A stretch of DNA of 64,000 nt, from NCBI RefSeq assembly GCF_005048155.1, contig NZ_SUMB01000005.1, positions 62,001-126,000 on the forward strand, given 5' to 3'. The position numbers and the translations under genes were made by a program. Of this stretch, positions 8,814 to 17,235 are shown one piece after another. How positions within the stretch are numbered: position 1 is the first letter of the stretch; the number at the start of each line of letters is the position of its first letter. The notes under the pieces are model-generated. The model had not been told where the DNA came from, ran no database searches, and saw only the letters and a program-made list of their open reading frames with translations. Source of the DNA: Streptomyces piniterrae. GTDB taxonomy: Bacteria > Actinomycetota > Actinomycetes > Streptomycetales > Streptomycetaceae.

Positions 8814-9416
8814 CTAGCCGCCCTGCGCCGTCCGCCACTCGCGCGCCAGCATCGCGTAGACGACCTCGTCGGCCCATTCGCCGTCGAGGAACTCGTTCTC
8901 CCGCAGATGGCCCTCGCGGCGCATCCCCAGGCGTTCCAGAAGGTTGGCGGAGGCGGTGTTGCGGCCGTCCAACTCGGCCTGGATGCGGTGCAGTCGAAGG
9001 TCCTCGAAGCCCAGTTTCAGCAGTGCGCGGGCGGCCTCGGTGGCGTAGCCGCGACCCGCGAAGTCGGGGTTGAAGACATAGCCGATGCCGCCCTGGCGGT
9101 GTTCCCTGCTGGTCCACACGAAGGTGACATCGCCGACGAGTTGCCCGGTCGCGCGGACGACGACGGCGAACTGGAGGATGTCGCCGGACTCGCGCAGCGT
9201 CGTACGGGCCGCCTTGGTGGCGACGGACGCGCGCGAGCCGTCCTCGTCGAAGGGGCCCCAGTAGAGGTAACGGCAGACCTCGGGGCGGCGCTGGTAGGTG
9301 TGGATCGCCTCGAAGTCGTCGGCGGTGACGGGGCGGAGATCCAGCCGATCGGTGCGTATCGGGTAGTCGGGGGTGTACGGCAGCGGCGGTGTGGGAGGCG
9401 TGGGAGGTGTGGGCAC
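8814..9416 (-). CDS. RimJ/RimL-type GNAT N-acetyltransferase
   Basis: A 200-residue single-domain acetyltransferase. The N-terminus has a Pro-Thr run, then RTDRLDLRPV, the standard RimJ/RimL opening. The acetyl-CoA binding segment is GYVFNPDFAGRGYATEA, followed by RIQAELDGRNTASANLLERLGM and the REGHLREN strand. The likely acceptor is a protein N-terminus or a small amine; the substrate is unknown. The start is GTG at 9416. It converges with mshD and is divergent from ppk, with a shared upstream region containing a strong inverted repeat. Confidence 0.88.
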   Translation of the reverse strand: MPTPPTPPTPPLPYTPDYPIRTDRLDLRPVTADDFEAIHTYQRRPEVCRYLYWGPFDEDGSRASVATKAARTTLRESGDILQFAVVVRATGQLVGDVTFVWTSREHRQGGIGYVFNPDFAGRGYATEAARALLKLGFEDLRLHRIQAELDGRNTASANLLERLGMRREGHLRENEFLDGEWADEVVYAMLAREWRTAQGG

Positions 9417-9468
9417 GCGGGGGAGCGTAGGCGGCGCGGCCGACGGACGCAGCCCACTTTTCGCATGA

Positions 9469-9490
9469 TTCCACTAGTTGTTTAGTGGAA
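9469..9490. promoter_or_regulatory. perfect 8-bp inverted repeat in the GNAT-ppk divergent gap
   Basis: Arms TTCCACTA and TAGTGGAA flank a six-base AT-rich spacer. It lies 53 bases upstream of the GNAT start and 270 bases upstream of ppk, so an operator is more likely than a terminator. I see no GTTCACC-type PHO unit in the rest of this 343-base gap (9417-9759). Confidence 0.5.
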
Positions 9491-9759
9491 GCTTGGGGCG
9501 GGCCCGTTGGTCTGCGCCCCCGGAAGGCGCCCGGACGCCCCCCGCCAACCCGGGAAAACGGCCGGAAAACCCCCGGAAACCCCCTGGGAGTAGCGCCCCG
9601 CTTGCCTGTCCGCCATATCCGCGTTACCGGCGATTCAATGTTGCTTGCGAGCATCACTGAATGCAGCCCGCTGTGCCGAAAGCCCCGAAATCGGGGCTCC
9701 GAGTCGCTTCGCCTCCTCCTGACGCGCCCGGAATCCCCAGAGCGCGGAAGAATGGGGCC

Positions 9760-12057
9760 ATGAACCAGCAGTCCAGCTCTCAGGCCCAGGTCCAGCCCGA
9801 GACGACGGCCGCGAAGCCGAAACACGCCCGTCCCGAGGCCGCGGGCCCCGCCGCCCAGCCGTCGGTCGGCTCCATCGCCGCCCACCGCCCGCACGCCGTC
9901 GGCGTGCCGCTGCCCGAGCTGGAACCGGATCTGGACGCCGATCTGGATTCGTACGACGACCACGGAGTGCCGGGCGCGAACGGCGAGGAGCTGCCCAGCG
10001 GCCGCTTCCTGGACCGGGAGCGCAGCTGGCTGGCCTTCAACGAGCGGGTGCTGGAACTGGCCGAGGACCCCGCCACCCCGCTGCTCGAACGGGCCAACTT
10101 CCTGGCGATCTTCGCCAGCAACCTGGACGAGTTCTTCATGGTCCGGGTGGCCGGCCTCAAGCGCCGGATAGCCACAGGTGTCGCCACCCGCTCCGCGTCC
10201 GGGCTGCAGCCCCGCGAGGTGCTGGAGCTGATCTGGACCCGCTCGCGCGAGCTCATGGCCCGGCACGCCGCCTGCTTCCAGCAGGACATCGCCCCCGCCC
10301 TCTCCGAGGAGGGCATCCACCTCATCCGCTGGCCCGACCTGACCGAGAAGGAACAGGCCCGCCTGTTCACCCTCTTCCGCCAGCAGATCTTCCCGGTCCT
10401 CACCCCGCTCGCGGTGGACCCCGCACACCCCTTCCCGTACATCTCCGGCCTGTCCCTGAACCTCGCCGTCGTCGTACGGAACCCGGTCAGCGGCCATGAC
10501 CACTTCGCGCGGGTCAAGGTCCCGCCGCTGCTCTCCCGCTTCCTGGAGGCCTCCCCGCAGCGCTACGTCCCCATCGAGGACGTCATCGCCGCGCACCTGG
10601 AGGAGCTGTTCCCGGGGATGGAGGTGCGCGCCCACCACATGTTCCGGGTCACCCGCAACGAAGACCTGGAGGTGGAGGAGGACGACGCGGAGAACCTGCT
10701 CCAGGCGCTGGAGAAGGAGCTCATGCGGCGCCGCTTCGGGCCGCCGGTCCGCCTGGAGGTCGAGGAGTCCATCGACCCGGGCGTCCTCGACCTGCTCGTA
10801 CAGGAACTGAAGGTCTCCGAGGCCGAGGTCTACCCGCTGCCGGGGCCGCTGGACCTCACCGGCCTCTTCGGCATCGGGGCGCTGGACCGGCCCGAGCACA
10901 AGTACCCCAAGTTCGTCGCCGGCACGCACCGTGACCTGGCGGAGGTGGAGTCGGCCTCCGCCCCCGACATCTTCGCCGCGCTGCGCGCCCGTGACGTGCT
11001 GCTGCACCACCCGTACGACTCGTTCTCCACCTCCGTGCAGGCGTTCCTGGAGCAGGCCGCCGCCGACCCGCACGTCCTCGCGATCAAGCAGACCCTCTAC
11101 CGGACCTCCGGCGAGGACTCCCCGATCGTGGACGCCCTGATAGACGCCGCCGAGTCCGGCAAGCAGGTGCTGGTCCTCGTCGAGATCAAGGCGCGCTTCG
11201 ACGAACAGGCCAACATCAAGTGGGCCAGGAAGCTGGAGGAGTCCGGCTGCCACGTCGTCTACGGCCTGGTCGGCCTCAAGACGCACTGCAAGCTGTCGCT
11301 CGTCGTCCGCCAGGAAGGCGAGATGCTGCGCCGCTACTCGCATGTGGGGACCGGCAACTACCACCCGAAGACGGCCCGGCTGTACGAGGACCTGGGGCTG
11401 CTGACCGCCGACCCGCAGGTCGGCGCCGACCTCTCCGACCTCTTCAACCGGCTCAGCGGCTACTCCCGGCGGGAGACCTACCGCCGGCTGCTGGTCGCCC
11501 CCAAGTCGCTGCGGGACGGACTGATCCAGCGCATCACCAAGGAGATCGCGCACCAGCGGGCCGGGCGCCCCGCCTATGTCCGTATCAAGGTCAACTCGAT
11601 GGTCGACGAGGCCGTCATCGACGCGCTCTACCGCGCCTCCCAGGCCGGCGTGCCGGTCGACATCTGGGTGCGCGGCATCTGCGCGCTGCGCCCGGGAGTC
11701 GCGGGACTGAGCGAGAACATCCGGGTCCGCAGCGTCCTCGGCCGCTTCCTGGAGCACTCCCGGATCTTCGCCTTCGGCAACGGCGGCGAGCCCGAGGTGT
11801 GGCTGGGCAGCGCGGACATGATGCACCGCAATCTGGACCGGCGGATCGAGGCGCTGGTGCGGGTGACCGACCCGGCGCACCGCGCCGCCCTCAACAGACT
11901 GCTGGAGACCGGGACTTCGGATTCCACCTCGTCCTGGCACCTGGGCCCGGACGGCGACTGGACCCGGCAGGCGGTGGACGCGGACGGCGTGCCGCTGCGG
12001 AACGTACAGGAAATGCTCATTGACGCCCGGAGGCGCCGGCGTGGCCCAGCGACATGA
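9760..12057 (+). CDS. ppk: polyphosphate kinase 1
   Basis: A 765-residue PPK1. It reversibly moves the terminal phosphate of ATP onto polyphosphate. After a 70-residue disordered head comes RFLDRERSWLAFNERVLELA, the PPK N-domain. A middle domain includes NEDLEVEEDDAENL. The two catalytic PLD-like halves follow: LKTHCKLSLV with HVGTGNYHPKTA, and the EHSRIFAF histidine motif with SADMMHRNLDRR. The length is slightly above the typical 690-720 because of the extended head. In-frame codons reach back to 9661, but ATG 9760 gives the better start. The CHAD and Nudix genes follow in a translationally overlapping operon. Confidence 0.96.
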   Translation: MNQQSSSQAQVQPETTAAKPKHARPEAAGPAAQPSVGSIAAHRPHAVGVPLPELEPDLDADLDSYDDHGVPGANGEELPSGRFLDRERSWLAFNERVLELAEDPATPLLERANFLAIFASNLDEFFMVRVAGLKRRIATGVATRSASGLQPREVLELIWTRSRELMARHAACFQQDIAPALSEEGIHLIRWPDLTEKEQARLFTLFRQQIFPVLTPLAVDPAHPFPYISGLSLNLAVVVRNPVSGHDHFARVKVPPLLSRFLEASPQRYVPIEDVIAAHLEELFPGMEVRAHHMFRVTRNEDLEVEEDDAENLLQALEKELMRRRFGPPVRLEVEESIDPGVLDLLVQELKVSEAEVYPLPGPLDLTGLFGIGALDRPEHKYPKFVAGTHRDLAEVESASAPDIFAALRARDVLLHHPYDSFSTSVQAFLEQAAADPHVLAIKQTLYRTSGEDSPIVDALIDAAESGKQVLVLVEIKARFDEQANIKWARKLEESGCHVVYGLVGLKTHCKLSLVVRQEGEMLRRYSHVGTGNYHPKTARLYEDLGLLTADPQVGADLSDLFNRLSGYSRRETYRRLLVAPKSLRDGLIQRITKEIAHQRAGRPAYVRIKVNSMVDEAVIDALYRASQAGVPVDIWVRGICALRPGVAGLSENIRVRSVLGRFLEHSRIFAFGNGGEPEVWLGSADMMHRNLDRRIEALVRVTDPAHRAALNRLLETGTSDSTSSWHLGPDGDWTRQAVDADGVPLRNVQEMLIDARRRRRGPAT

Positions 12058-13378
12058 CCAGCCGACCGGGGGGCCGGCCGGTCTCCTCGGTACCGGACAC
12101 CAGCCCGGCCGCCCGCCCGGAGCACGGGCCGCGGTGGTGGACGGGCCACAGGCACGAGCGGGCGAGGGCCGCGGGGGCGGCGACGGCCGGGGGACCGGGG
12201 AGGGCCGGGTGTACGGGCAGCAGGCCCGGCCGGACGGACCGCCGCCCCGCACGTCCACCCCCGCCGCTTCCCCCCTCGCCCACCCCTCCGACTGCCTTCT
12301 CTCCGCCGGCTCGGCGCTCGCCGGGCGCACCGCCGGGGAGCTGCTCGCCGCATATCTGCACCGGCAGTCCGCGGACTTCCTGCGCAGCCTGCGACTCCAC
12401 CGCGAGAGCGGCTCGGACGCGGAGGGCGCGGGCGAGGCCGCCCGGCAGCTGCGCTCCGCCGCCCGCCGGATCAGCGCCACCCTGCACACCTTCCACCCGC
12501 TGACCGAGGAGTCCTGGGCCGACCAACTCCAGGCGGAACTGGGCTGGTTGTCCGGCACCCTGGCCCGCGAACAGGCCTGCGCGGCGCGCCGCGAACGGCT
12601 GATGGCGGCGCTCCAGCGGCTGACGGGGCGGGGCGACCGGACCGAGCGTGCGGAGCGGGGGCCGCGCGGCGGCCGGGGGGACCGTACGGGAGCCGGCACC
12701 GGGGCCGGCACCGGCGCGGCCACGGGTACGGCCACCGCCAAGGCCGCCGAGCCGGACGCGGAGGGCACGCTGTCGGCCGGGGCGGCGCGGGCCGGCGCGC
12801 TGCTGGACCGCCAGCTCACCCTCGCCCGCACCCGCGCCCACTCCGCCGCGCTCCAGGCCCTGGGCTCCTCCCGCTTCCACGCCGTCGCCGACTCCGTGGC
12901 GGTGCTCGCGTCCGAGGCGCCACTGGCCCGGACCGCCGCCGACGTGCCGGCCGCCGAGGCGCTGCCGTCACTCGCCGAGCAGGCCCACCGGCGGCTCGCG
13001 GACGCCATCGCCGCACTGCCGCTGTCCCGCGCCGGCCATCCGTACAACGCCGACGCACTGGCCGCCGACCACCGCCAGGACACGCCCTGGCACCAGGTGC
13101 GGATGCTGGTCCGGCTCAGCCGCTACGCCGAGGAACTGATCGCCCCTGACCAGGTCGACCCCCGGCTGGTGGAGGCGAGCCGGGCCCTGGAACGGCATCG
13201 CGACGCCGCCGAGGCCGCCGCCGCTGCCGCCGCCGCGGCCCGCACCCCACGGATCGCCCCGGCCACGGCATACGCCCTGGGTGTCCTGCACGCCGACCAG
13301 CGCCACGAAGTGGAGGCGGCCCGCTTCGCGTTCGGCCGGGTGTGGCTGCCGGGCGAACGGAGCGGAGCATGGACATGA
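12041..13378 (+). CDS. CHAD-domain protein
   Basis: A 445-residue CHAD protein. CHAD domains are all-helical and bind polyphosphate or other polyanions through conserved His and basic residues. Helices with AAYLHRQSADFLRSLRLHRES and LRSAARRISATLHTF match the domain. A low-complexity Gly-Ala-Thr insert splits it near residues 205-240. A second helical part resumes with DRQLTLARTRAHSAAL, and a poly-Ala run lies near 395. GTG 12041 has GGAGG seven bases upstream and overlaps the end of ppk by 17 bases. The position between ppk and a Nudix hydrolase supports a role in polyphosphate handling, which is inference. Confidence 0.85.
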   Translation: MAQRHDQPTGGPAGLLGTGHQPGRPPGARAAVVDGPQARAGEGRGGGDGRGTGEGRVYGQQARPDGPPPRTSTPAASPLAHPSDCLLSAGSALAGRTAGELLAAYLHRQSADFLRSLRLHRESGSDAEGAGEAARQLRSAARRISATLHTFHPLTEESWADQLQAELGWLSGTLAREQACAARRERLMAALQRLTGRGDRTERAERGPRGGRGDRTGAGTGAGTGAATGTATAKAAEPDAEGTLSAGAARAGALLDRQLTLARTRAHSAALQALGSSRFHAVADSVAVLASEAPLARTAADVPAAEALPSLAEQAHRRLADAIAALPLSRAGHPYNADALAADHRQDTPWHQVRMLVRLSRYAEELIAPDQVDPRLVEASRALERHRDAAEAAAAAAAAARTPRIAPATAYALGVLHADQRHEVEAARFAFGRVWLPGERSGAWT

Positions 13379-13794
13379 CGTTTCCTCAGAAGCGGATCCG
13401 GGCGGCGGGGTGCGTGCTGTGGCGCCGCGCCTCGTCCGAGGACGGGCTGGAGATCGGGCTGGTGCACCGCCCCAAGTACGACGACTGGTCGCACCCCAAG
13501 GGCAAGCTGAAACGCGGCGAGGACGCGCTGGCCGGGGCGGTGCGGGAGGTCGCGGAGGAGACCGGCATGGACTGCCGGCCCGGCGCGCCGCTCCCGACCG
13601 CCGCCTATCTCGCCAACGGCCGCCCCAAGCAGGTCCGTTACTGGGCCGCCGAGGCGGTCGGCGGGGCCTTCACACCCAATGCCGAGGTCGACCGGCTGGA
13701 GTGGCTGTCGCCGGCCGACGCCCGCGACCGGCTCACCCACGAGCGGGACCGGTCGCTGGTCGGCGCGCTGCTCGCCGCGCTGCATCTGGCGTGA
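13375..13794 (+). CDS. Nudix (MutT-type) hydrolase
   Basis: A 139-residue Nudix enzyme. The Nudix box is complete: GKLKRGEDALAGAVREVAEE followed by TGM, with the metal-binding REVAEE glutamates. KYDDWSHPKGK before it is typical of actinobacterial MutT1-like and diadenosine-polyphosphate hydrolases. It likely cleaves a nucleoside-diphosphate derivative; the substrate cannot be fixed. ATG 13375 is preferred over ATG 13369 because GGAG lies seven bases before it and the ATGA overlaps the CHAD stop. It is the third gene of the ppk operon. Confidence 0.93.
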   Translation: MTFPQKRIRAAGCVLWRRASSEDGLEIGLVHRPKYDDWSHPKGKLKRGEDALAGAVREVAEETGMDCRPGAPLPTAAYLANGRPKQVRYWAAEAVGGAFTPNAEVDRLEWLSPADARDRLTHERDRSLVGALLAALHLA

Positions 13795-13856
13795 GGCGGG
13801 CCGGGGCGGGCGTGCGGGGCCGGGGCGGGGCCGGGGCCTTCCGGGCGCCGTCCGGG

Positions 13857-14864
13857 TCAGCGGCGGCGCAGCGACGCGTCCGCCACGGCCGGCGGGACGT
13901 AGTAACTGTCGGCGCGGTTGAGGTCGGTGCCCGGCGGAACGATCGCGTCGATCCGGTCCAGGACGTCCGCGCCGAGCATCACCTCCGCCCCCTCCAGGAG
14001 GCTGTCGAGCTGGTCGAGGGTGCGCGGCCCGATGATCACGGAGGTGACCGCCGGGTGGGCACGCACGAAAGCGGTCGCCAGGTGCGGAAGGGACAGCCCG
14101 GCCTCCGCGGCCACCTCCGACAGGGCGCCGACCGCCTCCGCCTTGCGGGCGTTCTCGGGGATCGACAGGTCGAACTTCTGGGTTTCGAGGCCGGCCCGTG
14201 AGCTGGCCGAGAGGTCGCGGCCGGACAGCCAGCCCGCGCTGAGCGGACCCCAGGTCAGCACGCCCATGCCGTAGCGTTGCGCGGTCGGCAGCACCGCGGC
14301 CTCCGCACCGCGCGCCAGCAGCGAGTACGGCGGCTGCTCGCTGCGGAAGCGGACATGGCCGCGGCGCTCGGCGGTCCACTGCGCCTCGACGATCTGCTCC
14401 GCGGGGAAGGTCGAGGTGCCGACCGCCCGCACCTTGCCGGACCGTACGAGGTCCGAGAGGGCGCCGAGCGTCTCGTCGATGTCGGTGGCCGGGTCGGGAC
14501 GGTGCACCTGGTAGAGGTCGATGTGGTCGGTGCCGAGCCGGCGCAGGCTGTCCTCCACGGCCCGGACGATCCAACGGCGGGAGTTCCCGCCGTGGTTGGC
14601 GTCCGGGCCCATCGGGTTGAAGAACTTCGTCGCGAGGACGACATCGTCGCGGCGCCCCTTGAGGGCCTTGCCGACGATCTCCTCGGACTCGCCGGCCGCA
14701 TACACGTCCGCGGTGTCGACGAGGTTGATACCGGCGTCCAGCGCCCGGTGCACGATCCGCACACCGTCGTCATGGTCGGTATTGCCCCAGGCACCGAGCA
14801 TCATCGTGCCGAGCGCGTACTCGCTGACCGAGATACCGGTGCCGCCGAGAATCCTGCGGTTCAT
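13857..14864 (-). CDS. aldo/keto reductase
   Basis: A 335-residue AKR of the YghZ/Tas-like group. It reduces carbonyls with NADPH. The catalytic tetrad can be read: Asp and Tyr in NLVDTADVYAAG, Lys in VLATKFFNP and His in YQVHRPD. NADPH-binding parts appear as GPLSAGWLSG and SVIIGPRTLDQL. ATG 14864 has GGAG six bases upstream. It is divergent from an XRE/MmyB-like regulator, a common pairing in which the regulator controls the oxidoreductase. It converges on the Nudix gene with a 62-base GC-rich gap in which no clear hairpin is visible. Confidence 0.93.
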   Translation of the reverse strand: MNRRILGGTGISVSEYALGTMMLGAWGNTDHDDGVRIVHRALDAGINLVDTADVYAAGESEEIVGKALKGRRDDVVLATKFFNPMGPDANHGGNSRRWIVRAVEDSLRRLGTDHIDLYQVHRPDPATDIDETLGALSDLVRSGKVRAVGTSTFPAEQIVEAQWTAERRGHVRFRSEQPPYSLLARGAEAAVLPTAQRYGMGVLTWGPLSAGWLSGRDLSASSRAGLETQKFDLSIPENARKAEAVGALSEVAAEAGLSLPHLATAFVRAHPAVTSVIIGPRTLDQLDSLLEGAEVMLGADVLDRIDAIVPPGTDLNRADSYYVPPAVADASLRRR

Positions 14865-15038
14865 TCGCTGCTCCGTGGGGTGGTGTGTGGGGTGGTGCGT
14901 GGGGTGTGTGGGGCGCGGGTCGCGTCGCGGCCTCCCGTGCGTGGACCACCTTGCGGCGCGTACGCGGAGGCGACCAGGCCCGTCGCAGCCTGGGTCCGGC
15001 GGAACCACCCAACCGGCCGTGCGTCGCATACTGGACGG

Positions 15039-15953
15039 ATGCTGCATGCGGATGTCGAGATCAGCTCGTTCCTCAAGGCGCGCCGCGCGGCGCTGGACCC
15101 GGCCGACCTGGGGCTTCCCGGCGGACTCAACCGCCGCCGGGTGCGGGGGCTGCGGCGCGAGGAGGTCGCGCAGCTCGCCGGCATCAGCGTCGACTACTAC
15201 ACCCGGATCGAGCAGGGCCGTGCGCACGCGATCTCGGACTCCGTCCTGGACGCCATCGCACGGGCGCTGCGGCTGACCGGTGGCGAGGTGACGTACCTCC
15301 GGAACGTGGCGGTGCCGCGCCGCCGCGGGGCCGATTTCCGGCCGACCGGTGACGGTCCCGGGCAGACAGGCGAAGGTCCCGGGCAGACCGTAAGGCCGGA
15401 GATCCGGCAGCTGCTGGACGCCATGGAGAGCACCGTGCCGGCCATGATCATGGGCCGTGGCCTGGACATCCTCGCCTGGAACACGCTGGCCGGCCGGGTC
15501 GGCTTCGACTTCGACGCGCTGGACCGCGATCGGTGCAATTCGGCGCTGCTGGTCTTCCTCGACCCCGCGGCGCGCGTGCTGCACCCGGAGTGGGACCGTA
15601 TCGCCGAGGAGGTCGTCGGGAACCTGCGGGCGGAGAGCGGACGGCACCCCGACGACCCGCGGATCTGCGAGGTCGTCACCGAACTCCTCGACAGCAGTGC
15701 GGACTTCCGGCGGCTGTGGGAGGCGCAGGCGGTGCACGAATGCCTGCGTGGCAGCAAGCGGATCATCAACCCCCACGTCGGCGAGCTCCGCATCAGCTTC
15801 GAGAGCTTCCGGCTGGCCGACGACACCGACCAGGCGCTGGTGACGTACAGCGCACCGCCCGGCTCACCGACAGATCTACGGCTCCGACAGCTGGCGGGAA
15901 GGGAAGCGCTGGCCGCGGGGGCGGGGGAGGGAGCCGGGGCCGGGACGGCCTAG
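15039..15953 (+). CDS. XRE-family regulator with MmyB-like ligand domain
   Basis: A 304-residue transcription factor. The N-terminal helix-turn-helix (about 10-85) reads RGLRREEVAQLAGISVDYYTRIEQG, the standard form in this actinobacterial family. The C-terminal MmyB-like domain (about 125-285) contains MGRGLDILAWNTLA and the WDRIAEEVVGNLRAESGRHP block. These domains are thought to bind fatty acids or small ligands. It is divergent from the aldo/keto reductase, which it probably regulates. The C-terminus ends in a Gly/Ala tail. A linker near residue 105-115 contains a duplicated GPGQT motif. The shared 174-base gap has a TGGGGTGGTG-rich purine stretch near the reductase start. Confidence 0.9.
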   Translation: MLHADVEISSFLKARRAALDPADLGLPGGLNRRRVRGLRREEVAQLAGISVDYYTRIEQGRAHAISDSVLDAIARALRLTGGEVTYLRNVAVPRRRGADFRPTGDGPGQTGEGPGQTVRPEIRQLLDAMESTVPAMIMGRGLDILAWNTLAGRVGFDFDALDRDRCNSALLVFLDPAARVLHPEWDRIAEEVVGNLRAESGRHPDDPRICEVVTELLDSSADFRRLWEAQAVHECLRGSKRIINPHVGELRISFESFRLADDTDQALVTYSAPPGSPTDLRLRQLAGREALAAGAGEGAGAGTA

Positions 15954-16036
15954 GCGGCCGGCCGCGCCGGGGGCGGTCCCCCGGGGGCGGGTGGCCCAGG
16001 CGGCTTGTCGCGGTAGGCGTCCGCCGGGAACACCTC

Positions 16037-16085
16037 TCCCCAGGAATACCGCCCACCGCGAACACACTCCCCAGGAATACCGCCC
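16037..16085. repeat. two-copy direct repeat, 18 bp, period 31
   Basis: The sequence TCCCCAGGAATACCGCCC occurs at 16037-16054 and again, identical, at 16068-16085. It lies in the 271-base gap between the MmyB-like gene and the methyltransferase gene, where no coding region is evident. Confidence 0.75.
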
Positions 16086-16124
16086 GCCGCCCCCGCGTTG
16101 TGGACCCGCAGGGGGCCCTCGCGA

Positions 16125-16158
16125 CCCTTAGGGGATCTGTTCGAACAACCCTTAGGGG
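16125..16158. promoter_or_regulatory. palindrome flanked by two CCCTTAGGGG boxes
   Basis: CCCTTAGGGG occurs at 16125-16134 and 16149-16158. Between them is TGTTCGAACA (16138-16147), a perfect 10-bp palindrome. The whole block is symmetric-looking and AT-richer than its surroundings. It lies downstream of both neighbouring convergent genes, so it may be a terminator-like or protein-binding element. The core resembles part of an actinobacterial LexA box but lacks the spacing. Confidence 0.5.
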
Positions 16159-16224
16159 TTCCGCCCGCCCCTGGGTCGTACGCCACCGCCCCGCCCGGCC
16201 CCCAGCCGCCAGCCCCCGTCCCGC

Positions 16225-17079
16225 TCACCCCCGTGGCGCCAGTGCCTCCCACCGCACCGTGACCTCGCCCTGGCGCCTGCGGCGTGGGTCGCCGGTCAGG
16301 GGCCAGTCGGCCGCCAGGCTGCGTATGGCGGCGAGCCAGCGCTGGCGTGCGCCCAGCGCGCCCAGCGGAGCGGCCGCCGCCCAGGCGCGGTCGAAGTCGC
16401 GCAGGAAGGCGTGCACCGGCTCGCCCGGCACATTCCGGTGTATCAGCGCCTTCGGGAGGCGTTCGGCCAGGTCGGACGGGGTGTGCAGGGAGCCGAGCCG
16501 GGTGGCGAAGGTGACCGTACGGGGGCCCTCGGGGCCCAGCGCCACCCACACATGGCGCCGCCCTATCTCGTCGCAGGTGCCCTCGACCAGCAGCCCGCCG
16601 GGCGCCAGCCGCGCGCACAGCCGCTGCCATACGGCGGCGACCTCGCCCTCGTCGTACTGCCGCAGCACATTCGCGGCCCTTATCAGGACCGGCGCGCGCC
16701 CCCGGTCGCCCGGCAGCGGCACCTCGAAGCCGCCGTGGACGAATTCCAGTCCGGGCCGCTCGTACAGCTGGGCGGCCGCGACCCGCGCCGGCTCGATCTC
16801 TATGCCGACGACCTGCGCCTCCGGCCGGACCGTGCGCAGCCGGCCCAGCAGCTCCACGGCCGTCCAGGGCGCGGCGCCGTATCCGAGGTCGACGGCGACC
16901 GGATCGGCGGCCCGGCGCAGCTCGGCGCCGTGTTCGGCGGCGATCCAGCGGTCCATGCGGCGCAGCCGGTTGGGGTTGGTGGTGCCGCGGGTGACGTTTC
17001 CGACGGGCCGGGTCGGCGCGGACGCCGGAGCGGCGACGGCGGCGACGGGGGCGACGGAGAGGGTGGAGCGGCGGGCCAT
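16225..17079 (-). CDS. class I SAM-dependent methyltransferase-like protein
   Basis: A 284-residue protein. After an Ala-rich head comes NPNRLRRMDRWI, then motif I AVDLGYGAAPWTAVELL, a Rossmann-type SAM site, and motif II VVGIEIEP. A later strand with LAPGGLLVEGTCDEIG resembles motif VI. The substrate is unknown. The protein is conserved next to mshA in Streptomyces, as I recall. ATG 17079 is the first good start; upstream there is only the divergent mshA leader. Confidence 0.82.
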   Translation of the reverse strand: MARRSTLSVAPVAAVAAPASAPTRPVGNVTRGTTNPNRLRRMDRWIAAEHGAELRRAADPVAVDLGYGAAPWTAVELLGRLRTVRPEAQVVGIEIEPARVAAAQLYERPGLEFVHGGFEVPLPGDRGRAPVLIRAANVLRQYDEGEVAAVWQRLCARLAPGGLLVEGTCDEIGRRHVWVALGPEGPRTVTFATRLGSLHTPSDLAERLPKALIHRNVPGEPVHAFLRDFDRAWAAAAPLGALGARQRWLAAIRSLAADWPLTGDPRRRRQGEVTVRWEALAPRG

Positions 17080-17157
17080 GCCATCGAGGGTATGGGGTCG
17101 CGCCGGCCATCCCGGCCGTAGGTCATGCTTTGGCAAACTGTAAAGACATGGCTCCGG

Positions 17158-17187
17158 ACGGAAATGGATGGGCGGTTTCCGTTGTTG
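17158..17187 (+). promoter_or_regulatory. candidate SigR-type promoter and inverted repeat upstream of mshA
   Basis: GGAAAT at 17160-17165 is followed after 18 bases by GTTG at 17184-17187, close to the SigR form GGGAAT-N18-GTT used by thiol-stress genes in S. coelicolor. ACGGAAA (17158-17164) and TTTCCGT (17176-17182) form a perfect 7-bp inverted repeat over the same site. mshA is a known SigR target in that species; the assignment here is inference. Confidence 0.45.
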
Positions 17188-17235
17188 GAGGGGTTCGGAG
17201 GCGCGCAGCCCGCCTCGGCTAGGAGGTAGCTCGCA

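Noticed and set aside
7768..13083. Very long open frame on the minus strand (over 1,700 codons)
   Set aside because: It runs antisense through mshD, ppk and the CHAD gene; its product is Arg/Ala/Pro-rich shadow sequence with no domain. High GC makes such frames common.
16138..16147. LexA (SOS) box
   Set aside because: The core has GTTCGAAC but not the spaced actinobacterial consensus, and no SOS gene is adjacent.
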